A stretch of DNA of 64,000 bases from Erythrobacteraceae bacterium CFH 75059 (GTDB taxonomy: Bacteria > Pseudomonadota > Alphaproteobacteria > Sphingomonadales > Sphingomonadaceae): the NCBI GenBank assembly GCA_004331795.1, contig SJSR01000001.1, positions 558,001 through 622,000 of the forward strand, given 5' to 3'. Shown in pieces: positions 51,436-60,116 of the stretch (position 1 is its first letter; each line of letters starts with the position of its first letter). The notes beneath the pieces were generated by a model. The model was not told where the DNA came from. It saw only the letters and a program-made list of their open reading frames with translations, and ran no database searches. The position numbers and the translations under genes were made by a program.

Positions 51436-51571
51436 CGTCCGTTTTTCAGCGGTCGGCTCCGTTCGCTATCCCCTACGCTTCTCGCTCCAAAACGACAAAA
51501 AGAAAAGCTAAAATAACATCTTAGATGGGACCAAAGGTTGCCTGCGTTCGCCTCCGTTTGTCATGCAGGCC

Positions 51572-51619
51572 GCCCTCCGAAGGCAGAGGTCACAGGTTCG
51601 AATCCTGTCGGGTGCGCCA
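51572..51619 (+). repeat. attR core (48-bp direct repeat)
   Basis: An exact copy of tRNA-Arg bases 38337-38384. No D arm or 5' acceptor strand precedes it, so it is a duplicated attachment core and not a second tRNA gene. Confidence 0.95.
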
Positions 51620-51925
51620 GCTGCTTTGAGTCCAGGCGACGATCCCGCTCCTCGGGGTGCGTGTTCGTCAGCGACCCGCAGCAGATCCCCACCAAGGCTG
51701 CATTCGGAGCGAACGGCGCCATCGAAACAAAGTCCCGTTCGGTGTCGAACCTGCTGCCGGGCCGGTTCCTCGGCAAACGCGCCCTCCGGCATCAAGGGCA
51801 AGGATGGTCTGATGCAGCATGGCGTCGTGCGAAGAGCCGTACACGTCGTCACCAGTCCCGCACCCGTTACTCCCCCGCCGCGCCGCGGCGGCGCTGTCGC
51901 CAGCCGGTGCGTGGCGAGGCCGGTC
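51620..51925. other. intergenic region after the element
   Basis: About 306 bases between attR and the end of the TonB receptor gene. Reading frames in both directions are short and lack a ribosome-binding site or a familiar sequence. I see no RNA gene or clear terminator. Confidence 0.6.
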
Positions 51926-54322
51926 CTAGAAGCTCACCCGTCCGGTCACGCCGAAGTACCGGTCGGCCTCGCGCGGGATGATGTAGCGGTAGCTTCCACC
52001 CGGTCCTCCCGACGTGATGGCGGCGGCGAAGCTCTGGTCGAAGAGGTTGCGGACCTGGAAGGCAAGGCGGAAGCGGTCGCGCGCGTCGATGACGGCCAGC
52101 GACAGGTCGACGAGCGCATAGCCGTCGATCGTGGTCGCCGCGCGCACCGCCGGATTGGCGTCGAACTGGCTGATCTGCTCGGACTGCCACGAGGCGATGG
52201 CATTGACGCCGAAATCGACTGCCCCGCCGGTGCGCAGACGCCAGTCACCGGCGAGCGAGGCCTTCCACTCCGGCGCATAGGCAAGGCGCGTTCCCGGCGG
52301 GATGACGCCGGTGACATTCCCTGCCGGCTGGCGGAACTGGTCCACGCGGGCGTCGGTGTAGGCGATGCCGCCCGACAGCGACAGGTCGCGGGTGGGGGCG
52401 AAGATCAGGTCGAGCTCGGCTCCGCGAGTCGAGATGCGTCCGGCATTGGTAAACCGGGTCACGACCACCCCCGCAACCACGTCGGGATTGTTGGCCTGGA
52501 AGTTGTCGTAGCGCGCGTAATAACCGGACAGGTTCAGCACCAGACGGCCGTCGAGGAAGCTGTTCTTGATCCCCGCCTCGTAGCTGTCGACCGTTTCCGG
52601 CTCGATGACATTGGTGCCGGTGCTCGCCAGATTGAAGAAGATGTTGAAGGCCGGCCCCTTGTAGCCGCGCGTCCACGTCGCATAGAGGACGTTGTCCGGC
52701 GTCAGGTCGAACTGCGCGCCCGCCATGCCGGACCAGTTGTCGTTGGTGGTCTTGGCGGTGAAGGGCACGCCGTTGGAGGCGGCCACGGCCTGTCCTTGGG
52801 CGATGTTAGGCGCCACGCCCGCGGCGACGAGCTGCTGGTAACGGTCGAACACGCCCTGATCGAAGTTCGGCTGGATTCCCGGACCGGCGAGCGCGGTGCG
52901 GCGGATGTGGAACACGTCGAGCTGGTCATGCGTGAACCGAAGACCGCCCAGCAGGCGGAACTGGTCGGTGATGTTCAGCGTCACCCGCGCGAACGCGGCC
53001 AGGTTCTTGAAGGTTGAGCCGAACGTCGCTGTGCCCGACGGCCGGGTGACGACGATGCCGGGCGCGTCGCAGGCCGTGAGGACGGGCTGCGCCGGCGTGC
53101 ACAGCACCACGTCGCGAGTGAAGGTGCGCTCCGTGTCCGCCCAGCTGTAGAACAGCCCGCCGACATATTCGAGCAGTCCGCCCTGCGGCGATGTCAGGCG
53201 CAGCTCCTGGGTGAAGGTCTTGCCGGTCTGCGGCCCGACGTCGTGCAGCTCGTTGAGGCCGGCATTGGCGAAGGGTCGCGGCAGCCAGTCGCCGTCGCGG
53301 ATCTCCTCGTTGTCGTAGCGCCGCCACGAGGTGATCGAGGTCACGGTGTTGGTGCCCAGCGTGGCGTCGATCTGGACCGAGGCGCCGTAGGACTCCTCGT
53401 TGGTCGCGGTGACGAGGTTCTGCCGCACGCGGCGGGTCGCGTCCCCCTGCGGCGCGGGCAGCACCTGGGCGGCAAGGTTCGCCGGAACGGTGCCGATCGC
53501 CTCGGCGCAGCAGTCGTCCTTGGCGCGGCGGTAATCGGCAATGACGGTGATGCTGAGGTCGGGCGTGGGCTCGATCACCGCGAGGCCGCGCACTCCCCAG
53601 CGATCATAGCCGTTCACCCGGCGTGAGACACCGGGCGCCTCGTTGAACAGGTTGCCGTCATAGTCGCTCACGAAGCCCGTGAGGCGCAGGCCCGCGCCGG
53701 CGCCCAGCGGAAGGTCGAGCGCGGCGCGCACCCGGTACTCGTTGCCCTCCCCGAAGAAGTAGCCCGCGTCGACATAGCCGCCCAGCGTGTCGCCCGGCCG
53801 CCGGCTGACGATGCTGATCACCCCGGCGCTGGCATTCTTGCCGAACAGCGTGCCCTGCGGCCCGCGCAGCACCTCGATCCGCTCGATGTCGACGAGGTCG
53901 CTGAAGGCCTCGCCCGCGCGCGAGAACACCACGCCGTCCACCACCGTCGACACCGACGGCTCGCCGGCGATGGAGAAGGTGGAGGTGCCGACCCCGCGCA
54001 GGAACAGCGACTGGTTGATGCTCGTCCCCGATTTGCGGAAGTTCAGCGTCGGCACGAGATACTGCGCATTCTCGAGATTGATGCCGCCCTGCTGTTCGAC
54101 GAGGCTGCCGCCGACGACGGAGACGGACAGGGGCACGTCCTGCAGCCGCTCCTCCCGCTTCTGTGCGGTGACGATGATTTCGGTGCCGACGGTCGTGTCA
54201 TCCCGCTGTTCGGGCAGTGCCGCCTGTCCCGCCTGCGCCTGGGCCGGTGCCGGCGCGGCGACCATGGCGGCCAGCGCGATGGTGGCGGCTCCTGCGAGCG
54301 AGCCCTTGTCGATTGCCTTCAT
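51926..54322 (-). CDS. TonB-dependent receptor
   Basis: A 798-residue outer-membrane receptor. After the signal peptide (ending APAQAQA) comes a TonB box-like TVGTEIIVTAQKREERLQDVPLSVSVV. The plug domain follows with LFLRGVGTSTFSIAG and DIERIEVLRGPQGTLFGKNASAGVISIVSRRP. The beta-barrel ends in RYFGVTGRVSF with a terminal Phe. The variant belongs to the large sphingomonad group thought to import sugars, polyphenols and other organic compounds, not only siderophores. It is placed with a transporter and oxidoreductases, which supports a carbon substrate. Confidence 0.95.
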   Translation of the reverse strand: MKAIDKGSLAGAATIALAAMVAAPAPAQAQAGQAALPEQRDDTTVGTEIIVTAQKREERLQDVPLSVSVVGGSLVEQQGGINLENAQYLVPTLNFRKSGTSINQSLFLRGVGTSTFSIAGEPSVSTVVDGVVFSRAGEAFSDLVDIERIEVLRGPQGTLFGKNASAGVISIVSRRPGDTLGGYVDAGYFFGEGNEYRVRAALDLPLGAGAGLRLTGFVSDYDGNLFNEAPGVSRRVNGYDRWGVRGLAVIEPTPDLSITVIADYRRAKDDCCAEAIGTVPANLAAQVLPAPQGDATRRVRQNLVTATNEESYGASVQIDATLGTNTVTSITSWRRYDNEEIRDGDWLPRPFANAGLNELHDVGPQTGKTFTQELRLTSPQGGLLEYVGGLFYSWADTERTFTRDVVLCTPAQPVLTACDAPGIVVTRPSGTATFGSTFKNLAAFARVTLNITDQFRLLGGLRFTHDQLDVFHIRRTALAGPGIQPNFDQGVFDRYQQLVAAGVAPNIAQGQAVAASNGVPFTAKTTNDNWSGMAGAQFDLTPDNVLYATWTRGYKGPAFNIFFNLASTGTNVIEPETVDSYEAGIKNSFLDGRLVLNLSGYYARYDNFQANNPDVVAGVVVTRFTNAGRISTRGAELDLIFAPTRDLSLSGGIAYTDARVDQFRQPAGNVTGVIPPGTRLAYAPEWKASLAGDWRLRTGGAVDFGVNAIASWQSEQISQFDANPAVRAATTIDGYALVDLSLAVIDARDRFRLAFQVRNLFDQSFAAAITSGGPGGSYRYIIPREADRYFGVTGRVSF

Positions 54323-54382
54323 CCCCGTTCCCCCTGTCTTGGTCCCCTATACACCCCCCGGCGCCGGCAGAGAAGCGAACCC

Positions 54383-55624
54383 TCAGGCCGACAGGGCCGC
54401 ATGGCGTCCCTCCCCCGGCATGACCAGCCGGAGCCAGCCAAGCGCGAAAAGATACGACACCGCGGCAAACAGGAACAGCGGGGTGTAGCCGATCTGCGCC
54501 GCCAGCACCTCGCCCGCCACCCAGACCATCGCCATGCCGCCGATGTTGCCGAAAAACGCGCCGAACGCGGTCACGCGCCCGACCTTGGCGCGGGGCACGA
54601 CGTCGGTGATCGTGCCGAAGATGCTGAGCGAAAAGCCTTGATGCCCGGCCAGCACCACGGCCATCATCACCGCCACGGCCCAGAAACTGTCGAGCTGAAG
54701 CACCAGCGGAACGGGCAGAACCACCAGCGCCGAGGTGAGCATCACCGACTGCCGGACCTGACGGGCGCTCCAGCCGCGCGCCAGCAGGCGGCCGGAAATC
54801 CACCCGGCGAACAGCGCCCCCAGTCCCGATCCGGCGTAGGCGATGGCGAGCGGCAGCGCGAGCTCCTGCGTCGACAGGTCATAGGTGCGGCGGTAGAAGT
54901 CGGGCAGCCAGAAGGCGAGCAGCCACCAGGTCGAATCCGACAGCGCCTTGGCGATGACGATGGCCCAGGTGCGCCTTTCGCGCAGGATCGGTCCATAGGG
55001 GCGGCCATCATCGGAGAAGTCGAGCGCGGGATCCTCGGCCCGGTCGGCGAACACCACGCCGCGCGCCGCGATCCACCAGAGCGCCAGGATCACGAACCCT
55101 CCCAGACCCGCGAACAGCAGGGCGCCGCGCCAGCCATAGCTCGCCGCGAGCACCGGGATGAAGAAGGGGAACACGATGGTGCCGAACGCCGCGATCAGCG
55201 TGCCGACCCCGATGGCCAGGCTGCGCAGCCGCGGTCCGAACAGCGTCGCCACCGTCTTGATCGTGAGCGGCGTCTGCACCGCCTCCGTCGCGCCCAGCCC
55301 GAGCCGCGCCGCCACCACCTGCCACCCGCTCACGGCCCAGCCATGCGCCATGGCGGCAAGGCTCCAGGCCGTGACGCCGACCGCCATTGACCGCCGCACG
55401 CCCAGCCGGTCGATCATCCAGCCGGTGAACAGGAAGGAGCAGGCGGCGGCGAACTGCGTCACCGCCGCCAGCCGGCCGAAATCCGCATCCGACCAGCCGA
55501 ACTCTGCCGACATGTCGGGCTTGAGGATGGCGATGATCGGCCGGTCCATGGCGTTGAAGATGCCGGCCGCGCACAGCAGGCCGAACAGGAGCCAGGCCCG
55601 CCACGGCCGCACCACGCCGGTCAA
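54383..55624 (-). CDS. MFS transporter (anion:cation symporter-like)
   Basis: A 413-residue transporter with 12 predicted spans. The first span ends in AAGIFNAMDRPIIAILKPDM, a pattern of the ACS (hexuronate/sialate/phthalate) family. The loop between spans 2 and 3 is GWMIDRLGVRRSM (the G-x(3)-D-x(2)-G-x-R motif), and GLGATEAVQTP lies in span 4. It lies 60 bases after the receptor start region on the same strand and probably carries the imported compound, likely an organic acid or sugar acid, across the inner membrane. Confidence 0.9.
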   Translation of the reverse strand: MTGVVRPWRAWLLFGLLCAAGIFNAMDRPIIAILKPDMSAEFGWSDADFGRLAAVTQFAAACSFLFTGWMIDRLGVRRSMAVGVTAWSLAAMAHGWAVSGWQVVAARLGLGATEAVQTPLTIKTVATLFGPRLRSLAIGVGTLIAAFGTIVFPFFIPVLAASYGWRGALLFAGLGGFVILALWWIAARGVVFADRAEDPALDFSDDGRPYGPILRERRTWAIVIAKALSDSTWWLLAFWLPDFYRRTYDLSTQELALPLAIAYAGSGLGALFAGWISGRLLARGWSARQVRQSVMLTSALVVLPVPLVLQLDSFWAVAVMMAVVLAGHQGFSLSIFGTITDVVPRAKVGRVTAFGAFFGNIGGMAMVWVAGEVLAAQIGYTPLFLFAAVSYLFALGWLRLVMPGEGRHAALSA

Positions 55625-55627
55625 GCG

Positions 55628-56719
55628 TCAGACACCGAGCGGGGCATGGTCGAGCCGGGGCAGCACATGGCGGGCGAACAGGTCCGCCTCGGCGGCGTGG
55701 GGGTATCCGGACAGGATGAAGGCGTCGATGCCTTCCGCGCGGTACGCCTCAAGCTTGGCAAGCACCTGGTCCGGATCGCCGACGATCGCCGCGCCGCAGC
55801 CTGACCGGGCGCGGCCGATGCCCGTCCATAGATTCGCCTCGATATAGCCGTCCTGCCGCGCCGCCTCCTCGCGCAGCTCTGCTTGACGGGCGACCCCGGC
55901 AGACTGGCTGTCGAGCGACTTCGCGCGGATCGCCTCCCCCGTGGCCGCGTCGAGCCGCGACAGCAGCCGGTCGGCCGCGGCCCGCGCCTGTGCCTCCGTC
56001 TCGCGCACGATGACGTGCACGCGGAAGCCGAACCTCAGCGTTCTTCCGAAGCGGGCGGCGCGCGCACGCAGATCGGCGACGATGCCGCGCACGCCTTCCA
56101 GCGTGTCTGGCCACATCAGATAGACGTCGCATCCTCGCGCCGCCGCGTCCCGAGCGGCCGGAGACAGGCCGCCGAAATAGAGCGGCGGACAGCGTCCGGA
56201 AAGCGTGCCGACACGAGGCGGATCGAGGTCGAAGGACCAGAATTCGCCGCGGTGAGACAGGTGTTCGCCGTTCAGCAGGGTGCGCAGGATGTGCATCGCC
56301 TCGACCGTGCGGGCGTAGCGCGGTTCGCTCGCCAGCGTTTCGCCGGGCAGGTCGCTGGAGATGATGTTCACCGTCAGCCGCGGCAGGCCGCCGATCATCC
56401 CCAGCATCCGGTCCAGCGTCGCGATCTGACGGGCAAGCTGCGGTGGCCAGCTTTCTCCGACCCGCACCGCCATCAGCATCCGGATGCGCCGGGTGAGCGC
56501 GGCCATGCCGGCGACGAATGCGGTCGTGTCGATGCCGAGCTGGTAGCCCGAGGGGCACAGGATGTTGTCGAACCCGCCGGTCTCGGCCTGAAGAACGATG
56601 TCGCGGCAATGGTCCCAGGACGACTGCAGCCGCGCGTCCGGCATGCCCAGAAACTCGTAATCGTCATCGCACAGCGCCGCAAACCAGCTCACCTCGCATG
56701 GTTGCAGCGCCGTGGTCAT
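55628..56719 (-). CDS. LLM-class flavin-dependent oxidoreductase (SsuD-like)
   Basis: A 363-residue TIM-barrel flavin monooxygenase of the bacterial-luciferase group. Segments typical of SsuD/alkanesulfonate monooxygenase relatives are GGFDNILCPSGYQLGIDTT, RIRMLMAVRVGESWPPQLARQIATLDRML, RLTVNIISSDLPGE, PPLYFGGLSPAARDAAARGCDVYLMWPD and AIVGDPDQVLAKLEAYRAEGIDAFILSGYPH. They use FMNH2 and oxygen. The gene overlaps the aldo/keto reductase stop, and the MFS gene follows three bases on. The substrate is unknown; sulfonate is not implied by context. Confidence 0.92.
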   Translation of the reverse strand: MTTALQPCEVSWFAALCDDDYEFLGMPDARLQSSWDHCRDIVLQAETGGFDNILCPSGYQLGIDTTAFVAGMAALTRRIRMLMAVRVGESWPPQLARQIATLDRMLGMIGGLPRLTVNIISSDLPGETLASEPRYARTVEAMHILRTLLNGEHLSHRGEFWSFDLDPPRVGTLSGRCPPLYFGGLSPAARDAAARGCDVYLMWPDTLEGVRGIVADLRARAARFGRTLRFGFRVHVIVRETEAQARAAADRLLSRLDAATGEAIRAKSLDSQSAGVARQAELREEAARQDGYIEANLWTGIGRARSGCGAAIVGDPDQVLAKLEAYRAEGIDAFILSGYPHAAEADLFARHVLPRLDHAPLGV

Positions 56720-57609
56720 GGCAAAGGCTCCCCCGTTCCCGCCTGCAGCACCGCGTACCACTGTTCGCGCGTCCATTCCACCTGCAATGCCGCCGCTGCG
56801 CCCCGGATGCGTTCGGGCTGCTGGCTACCGACGATGGGGATGACGCGGGCGGGATGCACCATCAGCCAGCTCAGCGCGGCAGCGGTGGCGTCGGCGCCGA
56901 AGGCGGCACCCTGCCGGGCGAGAAGGTGCCCCGCCGGATTGCCGTCCGCGAGCAGCCGGCCTCCGCCCAGCGGCGACCATGCCAGCACCGCCATCCCCTC
57001 GGCCATCGCCTGATCGAGGGTGCCGTCGTACAGCGGCGCCGCGCGGAGCGGCGAAAACTCGGGCTGAGTGGAAACGATCGGCAGGTCAAGGAAGGTCTTG
57101 AGCGCCGTCACCTCGGCGGGGGCATGGTTGGACACGCCGAGCGCCCGCACCTTGCCAGCCTCGACCATCCGCGTCAGCGCCGCCGCAACCTCCTGCGGAT
57201 GGGTGAGGAAATCCCGGCGGTGGATCTGGTAAAGCTCCACGCGCTCGGTCCGGAGCCGCCGCAGCGATGCCTCCAGCGCCTGCGCCAGATAGCTGGCGGC
57301 CGAATTGTAGGGGACCGGCGGGGTGATGCCGCCCTTCGTCGCCAGCACCACCTGCTCGCGCAGGCCGGGCGCCTCGGCGAAGGCCTCGCCCAGCAACTCT
57401 TCCGCGCCGCCGAAGCCGAGCGGCGACCCGTAGCCGTAGATGTCGGCCGTGTCGAACAGGGTGATCCCGGCATCGAGGGCCGCGTCGATGCGCGCGCGCA
57501 CGGCCCGCACGTCGCCGTCGAGCCGCCACATCCCCCAGGCCAGCGGGCTGATGGTGATGCCGCTGGAGCCGAGCGGGCGAGGCTGGCGCGGCGGGACAAG
57601 TTCGGTCAT
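56716..57609 (-). CDS. aldo/keto reductase
   Basis: A 297-residue NADPH-dependent TIM-barrel reductase. The catalytic tetrad is visible: Asp and Tyr in DAGITLFDTADIYGYG, Lys in VVLATKGG and His in VELYQIHRRDF. The end has IPIVGSQQPERIRGAAAAL, the usual cofactor site. It resembles YdhF-type enzymes. First gene of the leftward catabolic operon, divergent from the Gfo/Idh/MocA gene across 39 bases. Confidence 0.94.
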   Translation of the reverse strand: MTELVPPRQPRPLGSSGITISPLAWGMWRLDGDVRAVRARIDAALDAGITLFDTADIYGYGSPLGFGGAEELLGEAFAEAPGLREQVVLATKGGITPPVPYNSAASYLAQALEASLRRLRTERVELYQIHRRDFLTHPQEVAAALTRMVEAGKVRALGVSNHAPAEVTALKTFLDLPIVSTQPEFSPLRAAPLYDGTLDQAMAEGMAVLAWSPLGGGRLLADGNPAGHLLARQGAAFGADATAAALSWLMVHPARVIPIVGSQQPERIRGAAAALQVEWTREQWYAVLQAGTGEPLP

Positions 57610-57648
57610 AGCTCGCCTTGTAGAGCCTCAGGGGGAAGACAGGCAATC

Positions 57649-58725
57649 ATGCGCTACGGCATCGTCGGAACCGGCATGATGGGTGTGGAGCACATCCGCA
57701 ACATCCTGCTCCAGGAAGACGCGCAGATCGTGGCGCTGGCCGATCCGGTGGACACCTCGCTCGGCTGGGCGAGGGCGGCTCTTGGCGATGCCGCCGGCGA
57801 GGTCGTGTGCCATGCCAGCGCCGCGGAGCTGGCGCGCGCGGCGCCGCTCGATGCGGTCGTGGTGGCCTCGCCCAACCACACGCATCGCGCGGTGCTGGAG
57901 CCGCTGCTCGACACCGATGCCGCCATCCTCTGCGAGAAGCCGCTCGCCACGACGGTCGAGGACGCGCGCTGGATCGTGGACGCTGCCGCCGGGCGCGCCG
58001 CGCCGTTCTGGTGCGGCATGGAATACCGGTTCATGCCGCCGGCCGGTGCGTTCATCGAGGAGGTTCACGGCGGACGGGTCGGCACGCTGCGCATGCTGTC
58101 GATCCGCGAGCATCGCTTTCCCTTTCTGCCGAAGGTCGGCGACTGGAACAGGTTTGCGCGCAACACCGGCGGCACGATGGTCGAGAAATGCTGCCACTTC
58201 TTCGACCTGATGCGGCTGATCGTGGGGTCGGAGCCGGTGCGGGTGTTCTGTTCGGGCGCGATGGACGTCAACCATCTCGACGAACGCTATGACGGCAAGC
58301 GCCCCGACATCATCGACAACAGCTTCACCACCGTCGAGTTCGCTAACGGCGCGCGGGCCATGCTCGACCTGTGCATGTTCGCCGAAGGGACAGAGCACCA
58401 GGAGGAGATGTCCGCCACCGGCGAGCGGGGACGGCTAGACGTGCTGATCCCGCCCGGCGATCTCGTGTGGAGCCCGCGCGTCCCGTTTGGCAGCCCCAAG
58501 GCGGTCGAGCGGCGGCATGTGCCCGTCGACGTCGCGGCGATGGCGGCCGGTTCCCATCACGGTGCCAGCTTCTACCAGCACCGGGCCTTTGCCGCCGCGG
58601 CGCGCGGCGAGGCAGAGGTGCAGGTGTCCGCCGACGACGGGCTTCGGGCCGTTGCAATGGGCGTTGCCGCCGAAATCAGCGCGCGCGAGCACCGCGTGGT
58701 GATGATGGAGGAACTTGGCCTGTGA
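57649..58725 (+). CDS. Gfo/Idh/MocA-family oxidoreductase
   Basis: A 358-residue NAD(P)-dependent dehydrogenase. The Rossmann fold starts MRYGIVGTGMMGVEHI. ADPV, VVVASPNHTHRAVLEPLLDT and the EKP motif (LCEKPLATT) follow. The second domain has EYRFMPPAGAFIEEV, then GGTMVEKCCHFFDLMRLIVG with the catalytic His. These enzymes oxidise hydroxyls of sugars, inositols or nucleotide sugars. Its stop overlaps the GTG of the next gene, forming a two-gene operon. Confidence 0.94.
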   Translation: MRYGIVGTGMMGVEHIRNILLQEDAQIVALADPVDTSLGWARAALGDAAGEVVCHASAAELARAAPLDAVVVASPNHTHRAVLEPLLDTDAAILCEKPLATTVEDARWIVDAAAGRAAPFWCGMEYRFMPPAGAFIEEVHGGRVGTLRMLSIREHRFPFLPKVGDWNRFARNTGGTMVEKCCHFFDLMRLIVGSEPVRVFCSGAMDVNHLDERYDGKRPDIIDNSFTTVEFANGARAMLDLCMFAEGTEHQEEMSATGERGRLDVLIPPGDLVWSPRVPFGSPKAVERRHVPVDVAAMAAGSHHGASFYQHRAFAAAARGEAEVQVSADDGLRAVAMGVAAEISAREHRVVMMEELGL

Positions 58726-60092
58726 ACGGCGGGCAGGCCCGCCGCGACGGGTCGGACGTGCTGATCGTCGGCGGCGGCGCTTCGGGCACCCTGCTCGCGC
58801 TCAACCTCCTGCGGTCGGGTACGCTCCGCGTGACTTTGGCCGAGCGGGTGGACCGCCAATGGGCGCGCGGCATCGCCTACTCGGCGGCCGATCCCGTGCA
58901 CCTTCTCAACGTCCGCGCTGGCGGGATGAGCGCCTTTCCCGACGAGCCGGCGCACTTTGCCCGCTGGCTCGAAGCCCGTGCGGCGGGCGCTGCGGACAGC
59001 TTCGTGCCGCGCACCCTCTATGGCGATTACCTCGCCGACCTGCTCGAGGGGGCACAGCGTGCGCAGCCGGACCGGCTGCACCGGCTCGGCCGGGCCATCA
59101 CTGCACTGGAGCCGGTGCCCGGCGGGTGGCGCGCGCATGCGCCGCCATGCGCGCCGATGGTCTTTGCCCATGCGGTGCTGGCTCCCGGCAATTTCGCCCC
59201 GCTCGCCCCGCCCGGTCTCGACCCTGCCGCGCTGGGCGCGGACCTGTATTGCGGCGACCCGTGGAGCGACACGCTGGCGCAAGGACTGGCCGCGGGGGAC
59301 ACGGTGCTGCTGCTGGGAACGGGGCTGACCGCCATCGACGCGGCGCTGCTGCTCGCCGCGCGGGGGTTTGCCGGCACCGTCATCGCCCTCTCGCGTCGCG
59401 GCCTCATGCCCCGCGCGCACGATCCGGCGCAGCCGCCGGTCGAGCTGCGGCGCGATGTGCCGGCAGGACCGCTCTCCCGGCTGGTGCGGGAGGTCAGGGC
59501 CGCCGCGGCACGGCAGGGATGGCGGGGCGCCGTGGATGCGCTGCGTCCGGTGACACAGCCCCTGTGGGCCGCTGCCGACCCCGCCGCCAGACGCCGCTTC
59601 CTGCGCCACCTGCGGCCCTACTGGGACGTTCACCGGCACCGCGTGGCGCCCGAGATCGCCCGGCGCGTGGCGGAGATGGAGGAAAGCGGGCGCCTCAAGG
59701 TCGCTGCCGGCCGGCTGCTGGCGACCGAGGCGCAGGGACGTCACGTGGCGGTCACGTGGCGCGCCCGCGGCGGCGGCGAGCCACAGCGCCTGCGCGTGCG
59801 CCGCATCGTCAACTGCACCGGCCCGCAGGGCGACCTGCGCCGGACAGACGATCCGCTGCTCACGCAGATGCTTGCCGAGGGGCACATCCGTCCCGATCCA
59901 CTCGACCTCGGCATCGACGTGACGCCTGCCCTGCAGGTCATCGGCCGCTCGGGATCGCCGGTTTCGGGACTGCACGCCCTCGGCCCGGTGACGCGCGGAA
60001 CGTTCTGGGAGACGGTGGCCGTGCCGGACATCCGGGTGCAGGCGCAGACGCTCTCCGTCCGCCTTGCCGGAGCCGAGGTTCCCGCTGTCTGA
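58722..60092 (+). CDS. FAD/NAD(P)-binding protein (YdhS-like)
   Basis: 456 residues with two nucleotide-binding sites: DVLIVGGGASGTLLALNLL near the N-terminus for FAD and VLLLGTGLTAIDAALLL around 195-215. Segments ARGIAYSAADPVHLLNVRAGGMSAFPDEP and PVELRRDVPAGPLSRLVREVR are those of the YdhS/FAD-NAD(P)-binding (Pfam NAD_binding_9) group, whose reaction is unknown. GTG 58722 overlaps the dehydrogenase stop. It ends convergent to the PQQ dehydrogenase gene; a GGCGGC/GCCGCC hairpin (60093-60108) lies between them without a T-run. Confidence 0.9.
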   Translation: MNGGQARRDGSDVLIVGGGASGTLLALNLLRSGTLRVTLAERVDRQWARGIAYSAADPVHLLNVRAGGMSAFPDEPAHFARWLEARAAGAADSFVPRTLYGDYLADLLEGAQRAQPDRLHRLGRAITALEPVPGGWRAHAPPCAPMVFAHAVLAPGNFAPLAPPGLDPAALGADLYCGDPWSDTLAQGLAAGDTVLLLGTGLTAIDAALLLAARGFAGTVIALSRRGLMPRAHDPAQPPVELRRDVPAGPLSRLVREVRAAAARQGWRGAVDALRPVTQPLWAAADPAARRRFLRHLRPYWDVHRHRVAPEIARRVAEMEESGRLKVAAGRLLATEAQGRHVAVTWRARGGGEPQRLRVRRIVNCTGPQGDLRRTDDPLLTQMLAEGHIRPDPLDLGIDVTPALQVIGRSGSPVSGLHALGPVTRGTFWETVAVPDIRVQAQTLSVRLAGAEVPAV

Positions 60093-60116
60093 GGCGGCCT
60101 GCGCCGCCGGCTCTGC

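Noticed and set aside
51572-51619. Second tRNA gene at the right end of the element
   Set aside because: Only the 3' 48 bases are present; there is no D arm or 5' acceptor strand. It is the duplicated attachment core.
51508-51852. Minus-strand reading frame crossing the right attachment core
   Set aside because: Its central sequence is antisense to the tRNA fragment, a well-known source of spurious predicted proteins, and it lacks a ribosome-binding site.
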